DNA from: Armatimonadota bacterium
Lineage (GTDB): Bacteria > Armatimonadota > UBA5829
DNA length: 64,000 nt
NCBI GenBank assembly: GCA_023474015.1
Contig: JAMCYN010000101.1
Location: 62,001-126,000, forward strand
Reading direction: 5' to 3'
Each line of letters starts with the position of its first letter. The first letter of the stretch is position 1. Below, piece by piece: positions 42,870-52,309 of this stretch. A program made the position numbers and the translations under genes. The notes below the pieces were generated by a model. It did not search any database, had not been told where the DNA came from, and was given only the letters and a program-made list of their open reading frames with translations.

Positions 42870-44255
42870 ATGCAATTGACTGACAGCAAAACCATCCTGA
42901 TAATCGATGACGAAGCGGGGATGCGCGATATGATATCGCGGCTCTTCTCCGACGCCGGCTGCGAGACGTCGACGGCTCCCGACGGCTCCTCGGGCCTCGC
43001 CACGGCCAAAGATGGCAACTTCGATCTGGTAGTGCTGGATATGAGTCTGCCGAAGATGAGTGGGCTGGAGGTCCTGAACGGCATCAAGGAGATCAAGCCG
43101 GACCTGCCGGTCATCATCATCACGGCTTACGGGAGCACCCAAACCGCCATTGAAGCCCTCAGACTGGGCGCGTATGATTACATCACCAAGCCGTTCGATG
43201 TCGATGAGCTTCAGATGATCGCCGAGCGCGCGCTCGAACAGAAACACATCATCGACGAAAACCGCTTCCTGCGCGGCGAGCTCAAAAAAAAGTTCGGGTT
43301 CGACAATATCGTCGGCTCGAACCCTGACGTGCAGCGAGCCTACGTGATGGCGGCGCAGGTCGCCCCGACCAACGCCGCCGTCCTCGTCACCGGCGAAACC
43401 GGCACCGGCAAGGAATACCTGGCGCGAACAATCCATTATCAGAGTAACCGCGCGAGCGGGCCGTTCGTCAAGGTCAACTGCGCGGCGCTCTCGGAAAGCC
43501 TGCTGGAGAGCGAGTTGTTCGGCCATGAGAAGGGCGCGTTCACGCACGCGGTAGCCAGGCACATCGGGCGGTTCGAGGTGGCGGACAGGGGCACGATCTT
43601 CCTCGACGAAATCGGGGAGATTAGCCCGGCGGTCCAAACCAAGCTGCTGCGCGTGCTGCAAGAGAAGCAGTTCGAGAGGGTCGGCGGAAGCGAAACTATC
43701 ACTGTGGATGTGCGAGTCATCGCCGCCACCAACCGCGACCTGCCCCAGGCCATCAAGGACAAGGAGTTCCGCGACGACCTCTACTACCGGCTCAACGTCA
43801 TCACTCTCAGGCTCCCGCCGATACGCGAGCGCGGGGATGACATCGAGGTCTTCGCCAATCACTTCCTGGCAAACTATGCCGAGGAGACCGGAAAGCGGGT
43901 CAGATTCTTCTCGGACGAGGCGATGGACGATCTCAAACACCACGACTGGCCGGGGAACATCCGCGAACTGGAGAATGCCATCGAGCGCGCGGTCATCTTG
44001 TGCAATGGCGAGACGATCCGGCCCGAGCATCTGATGCTAAACGGTGCCCACTCCCCCACCCCCTCCACCTCGGCAACCGTGTCCGGTGTGCGCGAGATCC
44101 CCATCACAGCCACTCTGCGCGACATCGAAAAGATCCACATCGAACGAGTTCTCGAACACAGGAAGTGGAACCAGTCCAGCGCCGCCCAGGCCCTCGGCAT
44201 CGACCGCAAGACGCTGCGCAATAAGATCAGAGAGTTCAAGCTGGAGAAGAAGTGA
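42870..44255 (+). CDS. NtrC-family sigma-54 activator
   Basis: A 461-residue response regulator: receiver (1-120; VVLDMSLPKMSG and TKPFDVDE), AAA+ domain (about 135-375) and Fis-type HTH (RKWNQSSAAQALGIDRKTLRNKI). Walker A is GETGTGKE, Walker B is IFLDEIGEI, and the arginine finger region is NWPGNIRELENA. The sigma-54 contact loop reads GAFTHA, where GAFTGA is usual. The kinase upstream and RpoN at 56640 supply the rest of the pathway. Confidence 0.92.
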   Translation: MQLTDSKTILIIDDEAGMRDMISRLFSDAGCETSTAPDGSSGLATAKDGNFDLVVLDMSLPKMSGLEVLNGIKEIKPDLPVIIITAYGSTQTAIEALRLGAYDYITKPFDVDELQMIAERALEQKHIIDENRFLRGELKKKFGFDNIVGSNPDVQRAYVMAAQVAPTNAAVLVTGETGTGKEYLARTIHYQSNRASGPFVKVNCAALSESLLESELFGHEKGAFTHAVARHIGRFEVADRGTIFLDEIGEISPAVQTKLLRVLQEKQFERVGGSETITVDVRVIAATNRDLPQAIKDKEFRDDLYYRLNVITLRLPPIRERGDDIEVFANHFLANYAEETGKRVRFFSDEAMDDLKHHDWPGNIRELENAIERAVILCNGETIRPEHLMLNGAHSPTPSTSATVSGVREIPITATLRDIEKIHIERVLEHRKWNQSSAAQALGIDRKTLRNKIREFKLEKK

Positions 44256-44282
44256 GGGGGAAGTGCACTGGTACCTCCTTGA

Positions 44283-44343
44283 TCGCACGCGATTTGAAAT
44301 CGCGTGCGAAACAGAAGAAGGGGATTTCAAATCCCCAGAGTTC
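44283..44343. repeat. GATTTGAAATC palindromes
   Basis: GCACGCGATTTGAAATCGCG and GGGGATTTCAAATCCCC in series, between convergent genes. Same family as 42724-42860. Confidence 0.55.
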
Positions 44344-44401
44344 CGTTTCGGGCGTCATTGCAAATAACGCCCGATCTTTGCACACCGTGGGCCAGACACC
44401 G

Positions 44402-45484
44402 CTACGCCGTCTTCCCCCCGCGCCCCTTCGCCGCCTTCATCACAGCCTCGTGGATTGCGTCGGGGATTCTGGTCAGTGGAGAGACTTTGTCGACGACTCC
44501 GGACTCAATCGCCGCCCGAGGCATACCGTAAACGACGCAACTGGATTCATGTTCCGCGATAACTATACCGCCCGACTCCTTGATCAGTCGGGCGCCATTT
44601 GCCCCGTCACGCCCCATGCCTGTCAGCACCACGCCCACCAGTCTCTGCCCGAACACCGGAATGGCTGAGACTATCGTAACGTCCGCGGCGGGCCGCACGC
44701 CCCAAAGCGGCGGGTCGGTGGTAATCCGCACCTTGCCCTGGCGGTCGAAAATCGTATGATATCCTGCTTTCGCGAATATGGCGTCGCCCGCTCGGAGCGA
44801 GTCGCCATCGGATGATTCGCGCAGGTTAAGGTCCGTCAGATTATTCAAGTCGCGGGCCAGGGCCGCACTGAACCCCACCGGTAGGTGTTGAACCAGCACG
44901 TATGCGCATCCGGCGGCGGTCGTAAGTTCCGGAACTATCGTCCGCAAGGCTCTCGGCCCACCCGTCGACGACGCGATCATGACCACCGGAAACGACGTGC
45001 TGACCGGGATGCTGGGTTGGACTCTGACGCGCGGCCTCGGATTGCCAATGGGAAGCAAATGGGAGACCTGAACGCTCGCCGCCGCCAGAACCTTGGCTAT
45101 CAGTTCATCTTTTTGGGTATTGAGGCCGAGGCTGTGGCTGCCGTGCGGCTTAGCCATTACGTCGACGGCGCCAAGTCTGAGAGCTTCCATGCTCTCATTG
45201 GCGCCGGTCTCAGTGAGCGAACTCAGCATCAGCACGGGAGTGGGATGCTCTTTCATCAACCGTCGGAGCGTCTCGATGCCGTTGAGACGCGGCATCTCGA
45301 CGTCCAACGTAATCACGTCCGGCTTGAGTGTCTCGACCATGACCAGGGCAACCAAGCCATCGTTGGCGACGCCCACTATCTCGAGCCTTGGAGAGCTTGA
45401 CAGGATATCCGATACTATCTTTCGCGCAAATACCGAGTCGTCAACGATCAGTACGCGCTTCTTTTCGGTCGAGACGGCAGCCAT
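44402..45484 (-). CDS. cheB: Chemotaxis methylesterase CheB
   Basis: A 360-residue protein: receiver (8-130, VITLDVEMPRLNG) and methylesterase domain (about 170-355). The catalytic triad is visible as ASSTGGP (Ser), LVQHLPVGF (His) and GMGRDGANG (Asp). It removes methyl groups from receptors when phosphorylated by CheA. It is the last gene of the chemotaxis operon. Confidence 0.95.
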   Translation of the reverse strand: MAAVSTEKKRVLIVDDSVFARKIVSDILSSSPRLEIVGVANDGLVALVMVETLKPDVITLDVEMPRLNGIETLRRLMKEHPTPVLMLSSLTETGANESMEALRLGAVDVMAKPHGSHSLGLNTQKDELIAKVLAAASVQVSHLLPIGNPRPRVRVQPSIPVSTSFPVVMIASSTGGPRALRTIVPELTTAAGCAYVLVQHLPVGFSAALARDLNNLTDLNLRESSDGDSLRAGDAIFAKAGYHTIFDRQGKVRITTDPPLWGVRPAADVTIVSAIPVFGQRLVGVVLTGMGRDGANGARLIKESGGIVIAEHESSCVVYGMPRAAIESGVVDKVSPLTRIPDAIHEAVMKAAKGRGGKTA

Positions 45485-45497
45485 GTGCTCCTACCCC

Positions 45498-45995
45498 TTA
45501 AGAGGTGAGTTTGGCGAGAAGTCTCGCTGTGCCGCCGGCTTGCTTGACCATGACTTCGCCGGTTGCGGCATCAAGTACTATTGTGCGGCCGGACCTGCCG
45601 CCGACTTCCTCCGCGACCAGCTTCAGCCTCATGATTGAGAGGAGCGACTTCACGGCCTCCGTATTACGCTTGCCCACATCGAGGCGGCTTTCGGATCCTT
45701 CAAAAGAGAATAGCTGAGCGCCGCCCGCGATAGCCACGCGCATTCTTGATTGCTGAGCGCCCTTGGCGGTCATTTGCTTGACCACGTAGGGCAGGGCCGT
45801 GTCGGCGTACTTGCCCACATCGGGCGTATTCGCCAACTTGGCCTCCGGCAGTACGATATGGGCAACGCACCCAAGTTTCACTCCGGGATCATATACACAC
45901 AATCCTATGCACGAGCCGAGACCCAGGGCTCGCAGCTCGGTTAAGTTTGGGCCGGAAAACACTACCTGGCCCATCCGGGCTATGCCGTCATCCAA
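45498..45995 (-). CDS. cheD: Chemoreceptor deamidase CheD
   Basis: A 165-residue deamidase with the catalytic Cys in GLGSCIGL and His in VAHIVLP. It deamidates receptor glutamines and in Firmicutes interacts with CheC, which is encoded next to it. TTG at 45995 is the start because GGAGGG lies eight bases upstream; an ATG at 45974 is also possible. Confidence 0.92.
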   Translation of the reverse strand: MDDGIARMGQVVFSGPNLTELRALGLGSCIGLCVYDPGVKLGCVAHIVLPEAKLANTPDVGKYADTALPYVVKQMTAKGAQQSRMRVAIAGGAQLFSFEGSESRLDVGKRNTEAVKSLLSIMRLKLVAEEVGGRSGRTIVLDAATGEVMVKQAGGTARLLAKLTS

Positions 45996-46010
45996 AGTAC
46001 GAACCCTCCA

Positions 46011-46601
46011 TTACAATGTCGTAAGGACTTCAGGGATATACATGAAGAAACCTCGCAGAGAGCGGGTGGTGCCGGCGAACTTGGTGACCACGCTGATCGT
46101 ATCTTCCTCGAAACGCCCCGTATTCAAAAGGACACTGTCCACAACAGCGGCCGCCATATCAATAGCGAGGCTCGGCGGGCTGGGCAAAAGTTGACACCTG
46201 TAATAATCCGACAATGCGTTCAAATAGGAAGCTGTCACGATATTCCCAACTTCCTGGATCACCGACTCCTCCATCTCGTCAACGTGCTTGGTGGCGCCCA
46301 GGGTCTTGCCGGTGATCATGTCTATAAGCAGCATGGCGCTGTCGTAGGGAAACAACAGGAGCGCGTGGCCCGGCATCTCCCCGCTAACCCTGATATACAC
46401 TCCGATCACCAGGTCTTCCGGGTTTCCAGCGACCTCCGACAGCCTCGAGGTCGGGGCAACACCCGCGGAGATGACTTCTAACCTGACCGCGCTGGCCGAC
46501 ATGGTGCGCAGTGACTGAGCCGCCTTCTTCACTCCCGATTTGGCCACAGTCAGGAAGTTGCCGAGAGCAACATCGACTTTATTATCGCTTGATGTAACCA
46601 T
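46011..46601 (-). CDS. cheC: CheY-P phosphatase CheC
   Basis: A 196-residue CheC/FliY-type protein. The second active site ExxN is intact (VIQEVGNIVTASYLNAL). At the first site the sequence is DVALGNFLTVAK, so the Glu appears replaced. The N-terminus is not followed by a FliN domain. ATG 46601 has AGGAG upstream; the longer frame lies inside fliM. Confidence 0.85.
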   Translation of the reverse strand: MVTSSDNKVDVALGNFLTVAKSGVKKAAQSLRTMSASAVRLEVISAGVAPTSRLSEVAGNPEDLVIGVYIRVSGEMPGHALLLFPYDSAMLLIDMITGKTLGATKHVDEMEESVIQEVGNIVTASYLNALSDYYRCQLLPSPPSLAIDMAAAVVDSVLLNTGRFEEDTISVVTKFAGTTRSLRGFFMYIPEVLTTL

Positions 46602-46630
46602 TGTATAATCTCCTATGCCAAAGCGCCGGA

Positions 46631-47620
46631 TCACGGCGCACTCCCAAAGGCGTTGCCATCCAACGACCCGGCGATCTTGATCGCAATGTTCTTTCCCGAA
46701 AGCCCCAGGACCCCCGCGAACGCGGCCACCTCCCCGACCCATAGCTCGGCGCAGCCATTCTGACGAGTGGGCAGCCGGATCAGGTCTCCCACCTCCAGGT
46801 CCGCAATTTCTCCCAGGGTTATCGGCGCCCTGCCCAATACCGCCCGGCACTCCAGGGCAACTTCCTCGAAGTTCCTCATGAGCGCAGGGTCCATCGACTC
46901 CCGGCCCCGGCCCATGGAGTTCAGAGTCCTGCCCAATGTGAGCGCCGGCAGCACGGGCTCGATTGCCGACGCGGGCAGGCAGATGCTCATCATACTCACG
47001 CTCTCGCCCAGGCTGACCTCGTAGCCGCACACCAGCACGGCCTCCGACGGCAGCAATATCTGGCGCATGGTTGACTCAGTGCTCATACTCACTATGGTCG
47101 GCTTGAGCTCAAGGCAACATGCCCACGCCTCATGGTACTGCTTCAGCGCAAGCTCCACTATCGGCTTGACGATTGCCTTATCGATATCGGATATAAACGC
47201 CGATGCCGCGCCCGATACCGGCGAACCCCCGGCCAGCAGATCGACACACGTCGATACCAGCACCGGATTGAACTCAAAAATGGCGGTCGATGTGAGTGGC
47301 TTCAGTTCGACTTCAACGAAGAGCGTGCCGTCGGGAACGGAAGCACAGTATTCCCGGTACATGAGCTGGTCCAGGGCCAGCAGATCGGCGCGGGTCTGGA
47401 CGCGCAACAGAGCCGCCAGGGCCGCCGCGAACGAGGCGCCGTGCTTCGAGTGAATGGAGTTCAGCGATCTCAGGTGATCCTTGGAAAACTTGTCCGGCCT
47501 GGCGAAGTCATACAACTTCACCTGCCTCTCGGCGCCCCTCGCTCCCTCGATCTGCCCGCCCGTGGACTTGAACGTTTCCATCAGGGCGTTGATTTCGTCT
47601 TGATTAAGCATATCCGCCAT
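46631..47620 (-). CDS. fliM: Flagellar switch protein FliM
   Basis: A 329-residue C-ring protein. The N-terminal MLNQDEINALM is the CheY-P binding segment, the middle domain (about 40-230) has GASFAAALAALLRVQ, and the C-terminal SpoA/FliN-like domain includes ITLGEIADLEVGDLIRLP. Its place inside a chemotaxis operon shows that the Che system controls flagellar rotation. FliN is not nearby. Confidence 0.93.
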   Translation of the reverse strand: MADMLNQDEINALMETFKSTGGQIEGARGAERQVKLYDFARPDKFSKDHLRSLNSIHSKHGASFAAALAALLRVQTRADLLALDQLMYREYCASVPDGTLFVEVELKPLTSTAIFEFNPVLVSTCVDLLAGGSPVSGAASAFISDIDKAIVKPIVELALKQYHEAWACCLELKPTIVSMSTESTMRQILLPSEAVLVCGYEVSLGESVSMMSICLPASAIEPVLPALTLGRTLNSMGRGRESMDPALMRNFEEVALECRAVLGRAPITLGEIADLEVGDLIRLPTRQNGCAELWVGEVAAFAGVLGLSGKNIAIKIAGSLDGNAFGSAP

Positions 47621-48101
47621 TTTTATATGCCGCCTTGCGCATCGCGTTCTCGGTGAGGGCCACGTTGATCTCGATAGCCCCGTGCTCCGTCTGAACGGGG
47701 ACCACGAGCGCCGCGGTCCGGGTGGAAACCTCGACGTTCGCCCCCCTTATGACGGAGGGCGGAGTGATGTCCACTTGGAAGCCATTCTGTGAGAGCATGG
47801 TTGTAGCGCTTCCCGTGATCATATTGCCCAGCTCACAGATGGCGCTGGAGGCCATTTCGTCCAATTCAGCCACGGGCGACCCCATCATTGCCGACGCAAT
47901 CTTCGTGGCCGTGCTCATCGACATCCCATACAACGCGGCCCCCTCGACATCACCGTTGACCCCCGCCATTATGGTAACCTGCTGGGTGGTGAACGTTGTA
48001 TTCCTGAGCGCCAACTTGCCTCGCTCCGGCTTATCGCCGACCACCGCCTCCAGCACGGTATAGACCGACTTCACAAAAGGTTCGATAAACTCGACTTTCA
48101 T
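47604..48101 (-). CDS. cheX: CheX phosphatase
   Basis: A 165-residue CheX-type CheY-P phosphatase. The active motif SAICELGNMITG (ExxN) lies in the central helix. It overlaps fliM by 17 bases. Having both CheX and CheC suggests fine control of CheY-P. Confidence 0.88.
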   Translation of the reverse strand: MKVEFIEPFVKSVYTVLEAVVGDKPERGKLALRNTTFTTQQVTIMAGVNGDVEGAALYGMSMSTATKIASAMMGSPVAELDEMASSAICELGNMITGSATTMLSQNGFQVDITPPSVIRGANVEVSTRTAALVVPVQTEHGAIEINVALTENAMRKAAYKNGGYA

Positions 48102-48146
48102 CTATGTACTGCCCCCCAAGTTGGTTTCATTGCACCCTAAGACCGA

Positions 48147-48220
48147 TGCTTCGGCTGCATGCAACCGAAGCAACCGAACGCTGCTGACAGACGCTTCGGC
48201 TGCGTGCAACCGAAGCAACC
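48147..48220. repeat. Tandem CCGAAGC palindromes
   Basis: Two copies (48147-48175 and 48191-48220) of GCTTCGGCTGC...GCAACCGAAGC between cheX and cheY. Confidence 0.65.
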
Positions 48221-48243
48221 GTCGCCCACGCGGGCGCGGCTCG

Positions 48244-48612
48244 TCAGGCTACGCCGAGCGCCTTTCCCACGCCTTCGAGCACGCGCTCGGGCTGGAACGG
48301 CTTCACGATGTAGTCCTTGACACCCGCCTTTATGGCGTCTATGACCATGCCCTGCTGCCCCAGCGCAGTGCACATCAAGACAACCGCCTTGGGGTCCGTT
48401 TGTAGTATGGCCTTCGCGGCCGAAATCCCATCCATGACAGGCATCGTAATGTCCATCAACACGGCATCGGGCCTCAGTTCCCCATACCGCTGCACGGCGA
48501 GCTGGCCGTTTTCGGCCTCGCCGGCCACTTCGTATCCAGCCTGTTCCAAGATGCGTTTCACGGTGGCTCTCATGAACATCGCGTCGTCCACCACCAGAAT
48601 GCGCTTCGCCAT
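48244..48612 (-). CDS. cheY: Chemotaxis response regulator CheY
   Basis: A 122-residue stand-alone receiver. Acidic pair VDD, acceptor Asp in AVLMDITMPVMDG, Thr in MCTALG and lysine in IVKPF. GGAGG lies upstream of the ATG at 48612. It would carry the signal from CheA to FliM. Confidence 0.93.
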   Translation of the reverse strand: MAKRILVVDDAMFMRATVKRILEQAGYEVAGEAENGQLAVQRYGELRPDAVLMDITMPVMDGISAAKAILQTDPKAVVLMCTALGQQGMVIDAIKAGVKDYIVKPFQPERVLEGVGKALGVA

Positions 48613-48625
48613 TAGCCTGGCCTCC

Positions 48626-49435
48626 TCAGTTCGTATGTGGTTTCTTGTAGAAGAATGGAACTCTGCTCTCGAAACCGATCTCGATGTAGTCGCTGATGCG
48701 TTCGGTGCCGCCGACGAACAGGTAACCCCCCGGGCGGAGCGAATCGCGAAACCGTCTGTAAAGGACGGATTTGGCATCGTCGGTAAAATAGATCACCACG
48801 TTCCTGCACGCTATCAGGTCGAACCCCGTTCTGAAACGAGACTCGAGCAGGTTGTGTTTCTGGAAACTGATCGGCGTCTTCAGTATCTCCTTAGCCGCGA
48901 AGCCCTCGGGCACTTTGTCGAAGTATCTGACCAGACGCGCCCTGGATACGCCTCGCACCTCCTGCTCCTGAAACACGCCGGCCTGCGCCCTCGCCAGCAT
49001 TCTATCATCGATGTCGGTAGCCAGTATGCTGTGTCGCTGGCTGGGAGCCAGTTCATTGAGCAACACGCTGAGTGTATACGCCTCGGCGCCGTAGGAGCAG
49101 CCCGCGGACCAAACCGTCAGTGCCTTGCGCTCGCGCAGCAGTTCCGGAAGGATCCGGGTTCGCAGGACCTCGAACTGGTCCGGGTTCCGAAACAACTCCG
49201 AGACATTGATCGTTACCCGATCCAAAAACTCATCCGCCAGAGCCTTGCTGCGCTGCATCAGCGTATAATACTGTTGGAACGTGCCGGCTCCGCACTTCTC
49301 CATATTGGCGCGCAGCCTGCGCTCCATCTGCGCACGTTTATACGCGTCGAGGTCAAGCCCGTATGTGGCCTTGACCTTGCGTTTGAATATGGTGAAGTCC
49401 ATTTCGGACAGCGCATCTTGCTGATTCAAACTCAT
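48626..49435 (-). CDS. cheR: Chemoreceptor methyltransferase CheR
   Basis: A 269-residue SAM-dependent methyltransferase. The N-terminal helical domain recognises receptors; the catalytic domain has SAGCSYGAEAYTL (motif I), ILATDIDDRML, and FDLIACRNVVIYF. It methylates receptor glutamates. Confidence 0.95.
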   Translation of the reverse strand: MSLNQQDALSEMDFTIFKRKVKATYGLDLDAYKRAQMERRLRANMEKCGAGTFQQYYTLMQRSKALADEFLDRVTINVSELFRNPDQFEVLRTRILPELLRERKALTVWSAGCSYGAEAYTLSVLLNELAPSQRHSILATDIDDRMLARAQAGVFQEQEVRGVSRARLVRYFDKVPEGFAAKEILKTPISFQKHNLLESRFRTGFDLIACRNVVIYFTDDAKSVLYRRFRDSLRPGGYLFVGGTERISDYIEIGFESRVPFFYKKPHTN

Positions 49436-49456
49436 GCTTAGCCCAGCCCGGAGCCG

Positions 49457-51523
49457 CTATGCCGCTACTCGGTCGAGCCTCCTCCTGTTGACAAGCTTGC
49501 CCAGTGAGCCTACGTCCACGATCAGCGCGACGCGCCCATCACCGAGGATCGTCGCGCCGGCTATGCCGTCGATGTCGCCGAAGAAGGCTCCAAGGGGTTT
49601 GATGACAACCTCCTGCTCGCCTATCAGCCTATCGACCACCAAGCCGACCTTCAGCCCGCCGGTGCGCACCACGACAAATGTGACCCAATCATCCGCCTCA
49701 CTGCTGTCGGCGCTCCGCATCTCTTCGCCGTGCCCGAATAGGGAGGCCAGCCTGACCAGGTGGAGCACGGAGCCGCGGAAGTTGATGGCCGGATTGCCGT
49801 CGATATAGTGCATCTCGTCGGCCCGGCAGCGGAACGTCTCCGCGACCGCGCTAAGCGGAATCACATACACCATATCGTTCACGCCGGTAACCAGCGACTG
49901 GATGATCGCGAGCGTGAGCGGAAGGTTGATCCTAAAGGTCGTGCCCTTGCCGGGCTCACTATGGACCTCCACGGTCCCCGAGAGGCCCTGGATATTGCTG
50001 CGGACCACGTCCATACCGACGCCGCGCCCGGAAACATCTGTAACTTTCTCGGCCGTGCTGACCCCCGAGGCAAATATCAACTGGAGCGCTTCCTCGTCAG
50101 ACATCCGGGACAGCGTCTCCTCGCCGATGGCGCCCTGTTTGAGGGCCGCGGCCTTTACCTTCTCTATAGATATTCCACGCCCTTCATCACGGACTTCGAT
50201 GATAATTCGGTTCTCTTCCTGCTTCGCGGCCAATAGCACTCTTGCCCGCGCGGGCTTACCGGCGGCCTTGCGCGTTTCGGGTGTTTCGGTGCCGTGATCG
50301 ACGGCATTGCGAAGTAGATGGGTGATCGGATCGACGATTTCTTCCAGAATGGAGCGGTCCAGCTCAGTCTCCTGACCTTCCATCACGAATTCGATATCCT
50401 TGCCGGCCTTGTGTGCCAGGTCCCGCACCATCCTCGGGAAGCGGCTGAAGACCTGTTCGACGGGCAGCAGCCTGACTTTCATTATGTGCTCCTGAAGCTC
50501 GGTCACGACCCTGCCTATATGCACGCCCGTCTCGTTAAGGCCCTGGATCAGCTCCTCGTTCTCATACTTCAGTCCGAGGTCGCTGGAAATCTGGTTCATT
50601 CTCGTACGGTCGATGACCAGCTCCGCCACCAGGTTCATGAGGGTGTCCAGGCGGTCCACGCCGACGCGGACTGTCTGGATAGCCTTAGCAGCGGGTTCAG
50701 CGCCACCTTCAGTATTGGAACCGGCAGACGGCTTCTTCGCGACCCCTTTCGGTGTGCTCCCCACTTCGGCGGCTTGAGGCTTCCTGAGCGACTCATCCGA
50801 ATCCGGCAGCGTGAAGTTTATCAGTTCGATCTCGGAGAGGCTCTTCATAGCCGCAATGATGGCGCTGGAGTCCTGATTCGGCTCGAAGACGATGTTGATA
50901 TCCTGGCCAGCCTGCACGTCGTCGATCTGTTCTTCAGGCGGATCGGATGATACAATATCGCCCAGGCCCGACAGGGCATTATAGATCATGAACGCGCGGA
51001 CGGACGGCATCAGGCAGTTGTCGGCTATCTTCAGTCTAAGCGCAATCCCATCGGTCTGTTCTCTGCCTGTCCTGAGTGAAGTCGAAGGGCCTGTTCCCTG
51101 TTCCCTGTTCCCTGTTGCCTGTTCCCCCGACGCCCCCGCGCAGACGGCCTTGAGACCTTCGAGAAGCTCTTCGGTGTCCACGTTCATGGCCTCCCCTCGG
51201 CTCACCTGGCCGATGAGGGTGCGCAGGAAATCGGTCCCGGCAAGGAGAAGGTCGATGACTTCCGGAGTCGCGACAAGGGTCTCGCTACGAAGCTGATCGA
51301 GGAGGTTCTCCATCGCGTGGGTGAGGTTGGCGATCTCGGTCAGTCCCATGGTCGCCGATGAGCCCTTGAGAGTATGCGCCGCCCTGAACACTTCTTTCAG
51401 GGTCTCAATGTCGCTGGGATCCTTCTCAAGCTGCAGAAACCCATCATCGAGCTTGAGCAACTGTTCCTCGGCCTCTTCCAGGAATAAGGCAAGGAAGTCT
51501 GACATTTCCATACCGGAGCTCAT
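49457..51523 (-). CDS. cheA: Chemotaxis histidine kinase CheA
   Basis: A 688-residue kinase. P1 phosphotransfer domain with H50 (RAAHTLKGSS), a P2-like domain (about 160-250), P3 dimerisation, P4 ATPase (HLLRNAVDHG, GRGVGMDVV, GKGTTFRINLPL) and P5 regulatory domain. The P1-P2 linker (residues 132-155, ATGNREQGTG and STSLRTG) is encoded by a half heptamer repeat and a CCCTTCGAC element, kept in frame. Confidence 0.95.
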   Translation of the reverse strand: MSSGMEMSDFLALFLEEAEEQLLKLDDGFLQLEKDPSDIETLKEVFRAAHTLKGSSATMGLTEIANLTHAMENLLDQLRSETLVATPEVIDLLLAGTDFLRTLIGQVSRGEAMNVDTEELLEGLKAVCAGASGEQATGNREQGTGPSTSLRTGREQTDGIALRLKIADNCLMPSVRAFMIYNALSGLGDIVSSDPPEEQIDDVQAGQDINIVFEPNQDSSAIIAAMKSLSEIELINFTLPDSDESLRKPQAAEVGSTPKGVAKKPSAGSNTEGGAEPAAKAIQTVRVGVDRLDTLMNLVAELVIDRTRMNQISSDLGLKYENEELIQGLNETGVHIGRVVTELQEHIMKVRLLPVEQVFSRFPRMVRDLAHKAGKDIEFVMEGQETELDRSILEEIVDPITHLLRNAVDHGTETPETRKAAGKPARARVLLAAKQEENRIIIEVRDEGRGISIEKVKAAALKQGAIGEETLSRMSDEEALQLIFASGVSTAEKVTDVSGRGVGMDVVRSNIQGLSGTVEVHSEPGKGTTFRINLPLTLAIIQSLVTGVNDMVYVIPLSAVAETFRCRADEMHYIDGNPAINFRGSVLHLVRLASLFGHGEEMRSADSSEADDWVTFVVVRTGGLKVGLVVDRLIGEQEVVIKPLGAFFGDIDGIAGATILGDGRVALIVDVGSLGKLVNRRRLDRVAA
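51066..51130. repeat. Repeats forming the CheA linker
   Basis: An inverted CCCTTCGAC...AGGACA element (51066-51090) followed by tandem TTCCCTG units (to about 51130), both inside the cheA frame. Confidence 0.65.
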
Positions 51524-51659
51524 AAGGAAACCTTTCTCCCACGATACTCAGCTAAATATATTCTGGCGTTTGCGGCGAGCGTTCATTAGCCCATTTCGGG
51601 TGAAGGGCGGTAATAATCAGTGTTACCATTGAGCGCGGGGGCGGCACGGTGGGGGAAGA

Positions 51660-51742
51660 GATATTGCAGAATGCAGAATGCAGATTGACCTAGCATTGTG
51701 AGGTCCCTTCATTCTGCATTCTGCAATCTGCATTCTTCATTT
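51660..51742. repeat. Heptamer palindrome between cheA and cheW
   Basis: GAATGCA/GATTGCA units, centre GACCTAGCATTGTGAGGTCCC, and mirrored ATTCTGC units. Confidence 0.8.
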
Positions 51743-51759
51743 CCCTTCTGTTTGCAATG

Positions 51760-52287
51760 CTACGCCGCCTGAGCCGCGGGCTCCTCGGCTTCTTTCCTCG
51801 CCCGCTTCTCGATCTTGCCCAGGGACTCTATTTCCCTCGCTGTCAGGACTTTGTCGAGGTCGAGCAGGATGAACAGCCTGTTGTCCTGCTTGCCCACGCC
51901 TCGCAGATAGTCTGAGTCCACCGAGGTGATCACCGGTGACGGAGGCTCTATTGCATCCGCCGGCAGACGCAGGGTCTCGGCAACCGCGTCGACCACCATA
52001 CCTATCATCTGGCCTCCGGCTTCCACCACTACTATTCTCGATGATTTGGTAGCTTCGCTGACCGTAAGGCCGAATCGCTTTCGCAGGTCGATCACCGGGA
52101 CGATACTGCCTCGCAGGTTGATCACGCCCTCCACGAAATCGGGAGTGCGTGGAATCTCGGTGACTTCCTGCATCCTGATGATCGTGTTCACAGCCGCGAT
52201 ATCCACCCCGTAGTATTCCTTTGCCAGCTCGAAGACTACAAGCTGCTCCGACTCGTCCGCGGTGTTCTCAAGCACTTCGTTACTCAT
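51760..52287 (-). CDS. cheW: Chemotaxis coupling protein CheW
   Basis: A 175-residue adaptor linking receptors to CheA. It has the CheW beta-barrel features EYYGVDIAAVNTIIRMQEVT, GVINLRGSIVPVIDLRKRF and YLRGVGKQDNRLFILLDLDKVL. ATG 52287 follows GGAGAG; the longer frame lies in mcp. The C-terminal 20 residues are charged and Ala-rich. Confidence 0.93.
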   Translation of the reverse strand: MSNEVLENTADESEQLVVFELAKEYYGVDIAAVNTIIRMQEVTEIPRTPDFVEGVINLRGSIVPVIDLRKRFGLTVSEATKSSRIVVVEAGGQMIGMVVDAVAETLRLPADAIEPPSPVITSVDSDYLRGVGKQDNRLFILLDLDKVLTAREIESLGKIEKRARKEAEEPAAQAA

Positions 52288-52309
52288 AATTTGAACTCTC
52301 CATTCATCA

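Noticed and set aside
42834..44030. A 398-codon minus-strand open frame
   Set aside because: Shadow of the NtrC-type regulator.
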